A stretch of DNA of 64,000 nt from Hyphomicrobiales bacterium (lineage in GTDB: Bacteria > Pseudomonadota > Alphaproteobacteria > Rhizobiales > NORP267). A program made the translations under genes and the position numbers. This document shows positions 62,308-64,000 of the stretch, in pieces; the first letter of the stretch is position 1, and each line of letters starts with the position of its first letter. The notes below the pieces were generated by a model that was not told the origin of the DNA, made no database searches, and was given only the letters and a program-made list of their open reading frames with translations. The stretch lies in NCBI GenBank assembly GCA_021775875.1, contig JAJFHA010000025.1, positions 1 through 64,000 on the forward strand. Direction: 5' to 3'.

Positions 62308-63920
62308 TCGATCCGCTGTTGCTTTGTCTGGCGATGTTTGTCGTCACTTGCGGGTTGCTGCTGGCGGGTTTCCCAGTGGCCTTTACGCTCGCTGGCGGTG
62401 GTTTGGCATTTGCCGGTCTTGGGCATTTGCTCGGCGCATTTGATATCGCGCTGTTGACGGCGGTCCCGCAACGGCTTTTTGCTACCATGACCAACGATAT
62501 TCTGGTGGCGGTGCCGCTCTTTGTATTTATGGGGGTGATGCTGGAAAAGTCCCGGATTGCTGAAGACCTGCTCGATAATATGGGGCGATTATTCGGGCGG
62601 TTTCCGGGCGGACTTGGAATTTCGGTTTGTATCGTGGGCGCGTTGCTGGCGGCATCCACCGGTATTGTTGGTGCCACCGTTGTGACCATGGGGTTGCTGG
62701 CGCTGCCGACCATGTTGCGACGTGGCTATAACGTGCCGCTTGCTGCCGGTACGATAGCGGCGTCGGGTACATTGGGACAGATCATCCCGCCGTCTATCGT
62801 ATTGATCATTCTTGGCGAACAATTGTCGGTTGCCTATCGTAACGCCCAGTTGGAGCAGGGCATTTTTGCCCCCGACACAATCTCGGTGAATGATCTTTTC
62901 GCCGGCGCGATGATCCCCGGTCTGCTGCTGGTGGGTTTGTATATTTGTTACATCATGTTTGTTGCCTGGCGGCGTCCGGGCGACGTGCCGCCGGTTCCAG
63001 ATATGGAAAAATCTGACCTGCCGGTCAGGGCGCAGATGGGGCAATTGCTGCTGGCGCTTGCGGCTCCCCTGTTGCTGATCATTGCGGTTTTGGGATCAAT
63101 CCTTGCCGGGCTGGCGTCGCCCGCCGAAGCGTCGAGCGTCGGGGCTGTTGGCGCGATTTTTCTCGCCGGTTACAGAGCAGACCAGCAGCGGCGCCGGGGG
63201 GTTTTCATGGCGGTCCTCGCGCTTGGCGGGCTGTTGTTGCTGGCTCAAATATTTGACCTTCGTCTCCAGCGCGACCAAATCGCCACTGTAGACTTGGTTG
63301 CGATTTTTGCAGCGCTGGTCTTGTCAGTCGTTGCGCTGGCCGGGTTGGCGCAGGCAATTTTGCGGGTTTATTTCCAGTCGACCGATAAAGATGCAAGCGT
63401 CTTAGTGGCCGTGATGCGTTCGGCCATGAAAATTTCCTCGATGATTTTCATGATCCTGATCGGAGCCTCGATATTCAGCCTGGTATTTCGCGGGTTTGGC
63501 GGCGATTTATGGGTTGAATCCTTTCTCATCGCGTTACCGGGCGGGGTCATGACCGCGATGTTTGTGGTGATGGCGGTCATGTTTGTGATGGGTTTCTTTC
63601 TCGATTTTCTGGAAATCGTCTTCATCGTGGTGCCGATCGTCGCGCCGATATTGTTGCAAATGGAAATGCCCGGCGGCGGGCTGATGAGCCCGGTCTGGCT
63701 CGGGGTGATGATGGCTGTCAATTTGCAAACCTCGTTCCTGACACCGCCGTTTGGCTTCGCGCTTTTTTATCTGCGCGGTGTTGCCCCGGCGAATGTCCGA
63801 ACCAGTGAGATCTATCGCGGTGTTATGCCTTTCGTGCTGATCCAGCTTTCGCTGCTTTTCGTACTGTGGCATCTGCCGGAGATATCAACATGGTTGCCGT
63901 CTATCCTGTATGGACCTTGA
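62304..63920 (+). CDS. TRAP transporter large permease (DctM), second system
   Basis: The 538-residue permease has the complete set of DctM motifs (GTIAASGTLGQIIPPSIVLI, SFLTPPFGFALFYLRGVAP) and ends at ISTWLPSILYGP, without the 335-residue tail found on the DctM at 7117-9774. With the DctP and DctQ genes directly upstream it forms a Na+-driven importer for a carboxylate or related compound. Confidence 0.93.
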   Translation: MIDPLLLCLAMFVVTCGLLLAGFPVAFTLAGGGLAFAGLGHLLGAFDIALLTAVPQRLFATMTNDILVAVPLFVFMGVMLEKSRIAEDLLDNMGRLFGRFPGGLGISVCIVGALLAASTGIVGATVVTMGLLALPTMLRRGYNVPLAAGTIAASGTLGQIIPPSIVLIILGEQLSVAYRNAQLEQGIFAPDTISVNDLFAGAMIPGLLLVGLYICYIMFVAWRRPGDVPPVPDMEKSDLPVRAQMGQLLLALAAPLLLIIAVLGSILAGLASPAEASSVGAVGAIFLAGYRADQQRRRGVFMAVLALGGLLLLAQIFDLRLQRDQIATVDLVAIFAALVLSVVALAGLAQAILRVYFQSTDKDASVLVAVMRSAMKISSMIFMILIGASIFSLVFRGFGGDLWVESFLIALPGGVMTAMFVVMAVMFVMGFFLDFLEIVFIVVPIVAPILLQMEMPGGGLMSPVWLGVMMAVNLQTSFLTPPFGFALFYLRGVAPANVRTSEIYRGVMPFVLIQLSLLFVLWHLPEISTWLPSILYGP

Positions 63921-63982
63921 TCAGGTCAAAGATCATAATGGCTGGCAGATATGAAAATTGGCGTTGAAAAAGGAATTTTGTT

Positions 63983-64000
63983 TTGATCACGAAAGCGGAA
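63983..64000 (+). CDS. Possible start of the next gene, cut by the window edge
   Basis: A TTG codon at 63983 with AAAGGAA about seven bases upstream opens LITKAE to the end of the window. Too short to identify or confirm. Confidence 0.2.

Overview
The window looks like chromosomal DNA of a heterotrophic alphaproteobacterium of mid GC content, probably marine and Rhodospirillales-like. I infer this from the alphaproteobacterial initiator tRNA (A29:U41 in the anticodon stem), two TRAP systems with Tat-type binding proteins, a tripartite tricarboxylate transporter, an Fdh1-type NAD formate dehydrogenase, KorAB, and the DUF4212/sodium:solute symporter module. Genus cannot be told from the sequence alone. 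No CRISPR array, prophage or plasmid functions were seen.

Left part (1-19.2 kb): the end of an IS3-family element (1-139), a theta-like GST, an orphan ZnuA-type zinc-binding protein divergent from a pirin, an Amt ammonium channel with its PII protein (amt first, then glnK), ribulose-phosphate 3-epimerase and a voltage-sensor-type K+ channel. Then comes a TRAP operon with oversized permease subunits on the minus strand, an FkbM methyltransferase, and an unidentified protein. A symporter module follows: DUF4212 subunit, sodium:solute symporter carrying an EF-hand-like loop, YggT-like protein, and an exonuclease-CBS-nucleotidyltransferase fusion. The block ends at a decayed second copy of the same type of IS3 element (18.88-19.21 kb) and a tRNA-fMet gene.

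Oxalate/C1 island (19.6-34.0 kb): the minus-strand operon is tctC-tctB-tctA-gntR-oxc-frc-(formyltransferase/hydrolase)-fhs, divergent from fdhB-fdhA. It encodes uptake of an anion (probably oxalate), activation by formyl-CoA transferase, decarboxylation to formyl-CoA, and three exits for the formyl/formate carbon: formate oxidation to CO2 with NADH, ATP-dependent capture on tetrahydrofolate, and a stand-alone homologue of the hydrolase domain of formyl-THF dehydrogenase. I suggest the last could move formyl groups directly between CoA and folate.

Reductive N-heterocycle island (34.0-49.4 kb): an eight-gene, tightly overlapped minus-strand operon (hyuA, hyuB, molybdoenzyme FAD subunit, fused FeS/molybdopterin subunit, 6-hydroxynicotinate-reductase-like protein, MarR regulator, ApbE-like UPF0280, DUF1185) is followed by korA-korB and an orphan binding protein. 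The set reads as hydroxylate the ring, reduce it with low-potential electrons, and open the lactam with ATP. KorAB could supply the ferredoxin, and the ApbE-like protein could flavinylate the reductase. This is the strongest candidate for an uncharacterised system.

Right part (49.5-64 kb): a glycosyltransferase, an amidase, gamma-glutamyltranspeptidase, a beta-keto-acid cleavage enzyme with a SAF-domain dehydrogenase, an MFS carrier, a CPA1 Na+/H+ antiporter, a cobalt-type nitrile hydratase (alpha, beta, activator; minus strand), and a divergent TRAP operon that may import the nitrile, amide or acid.
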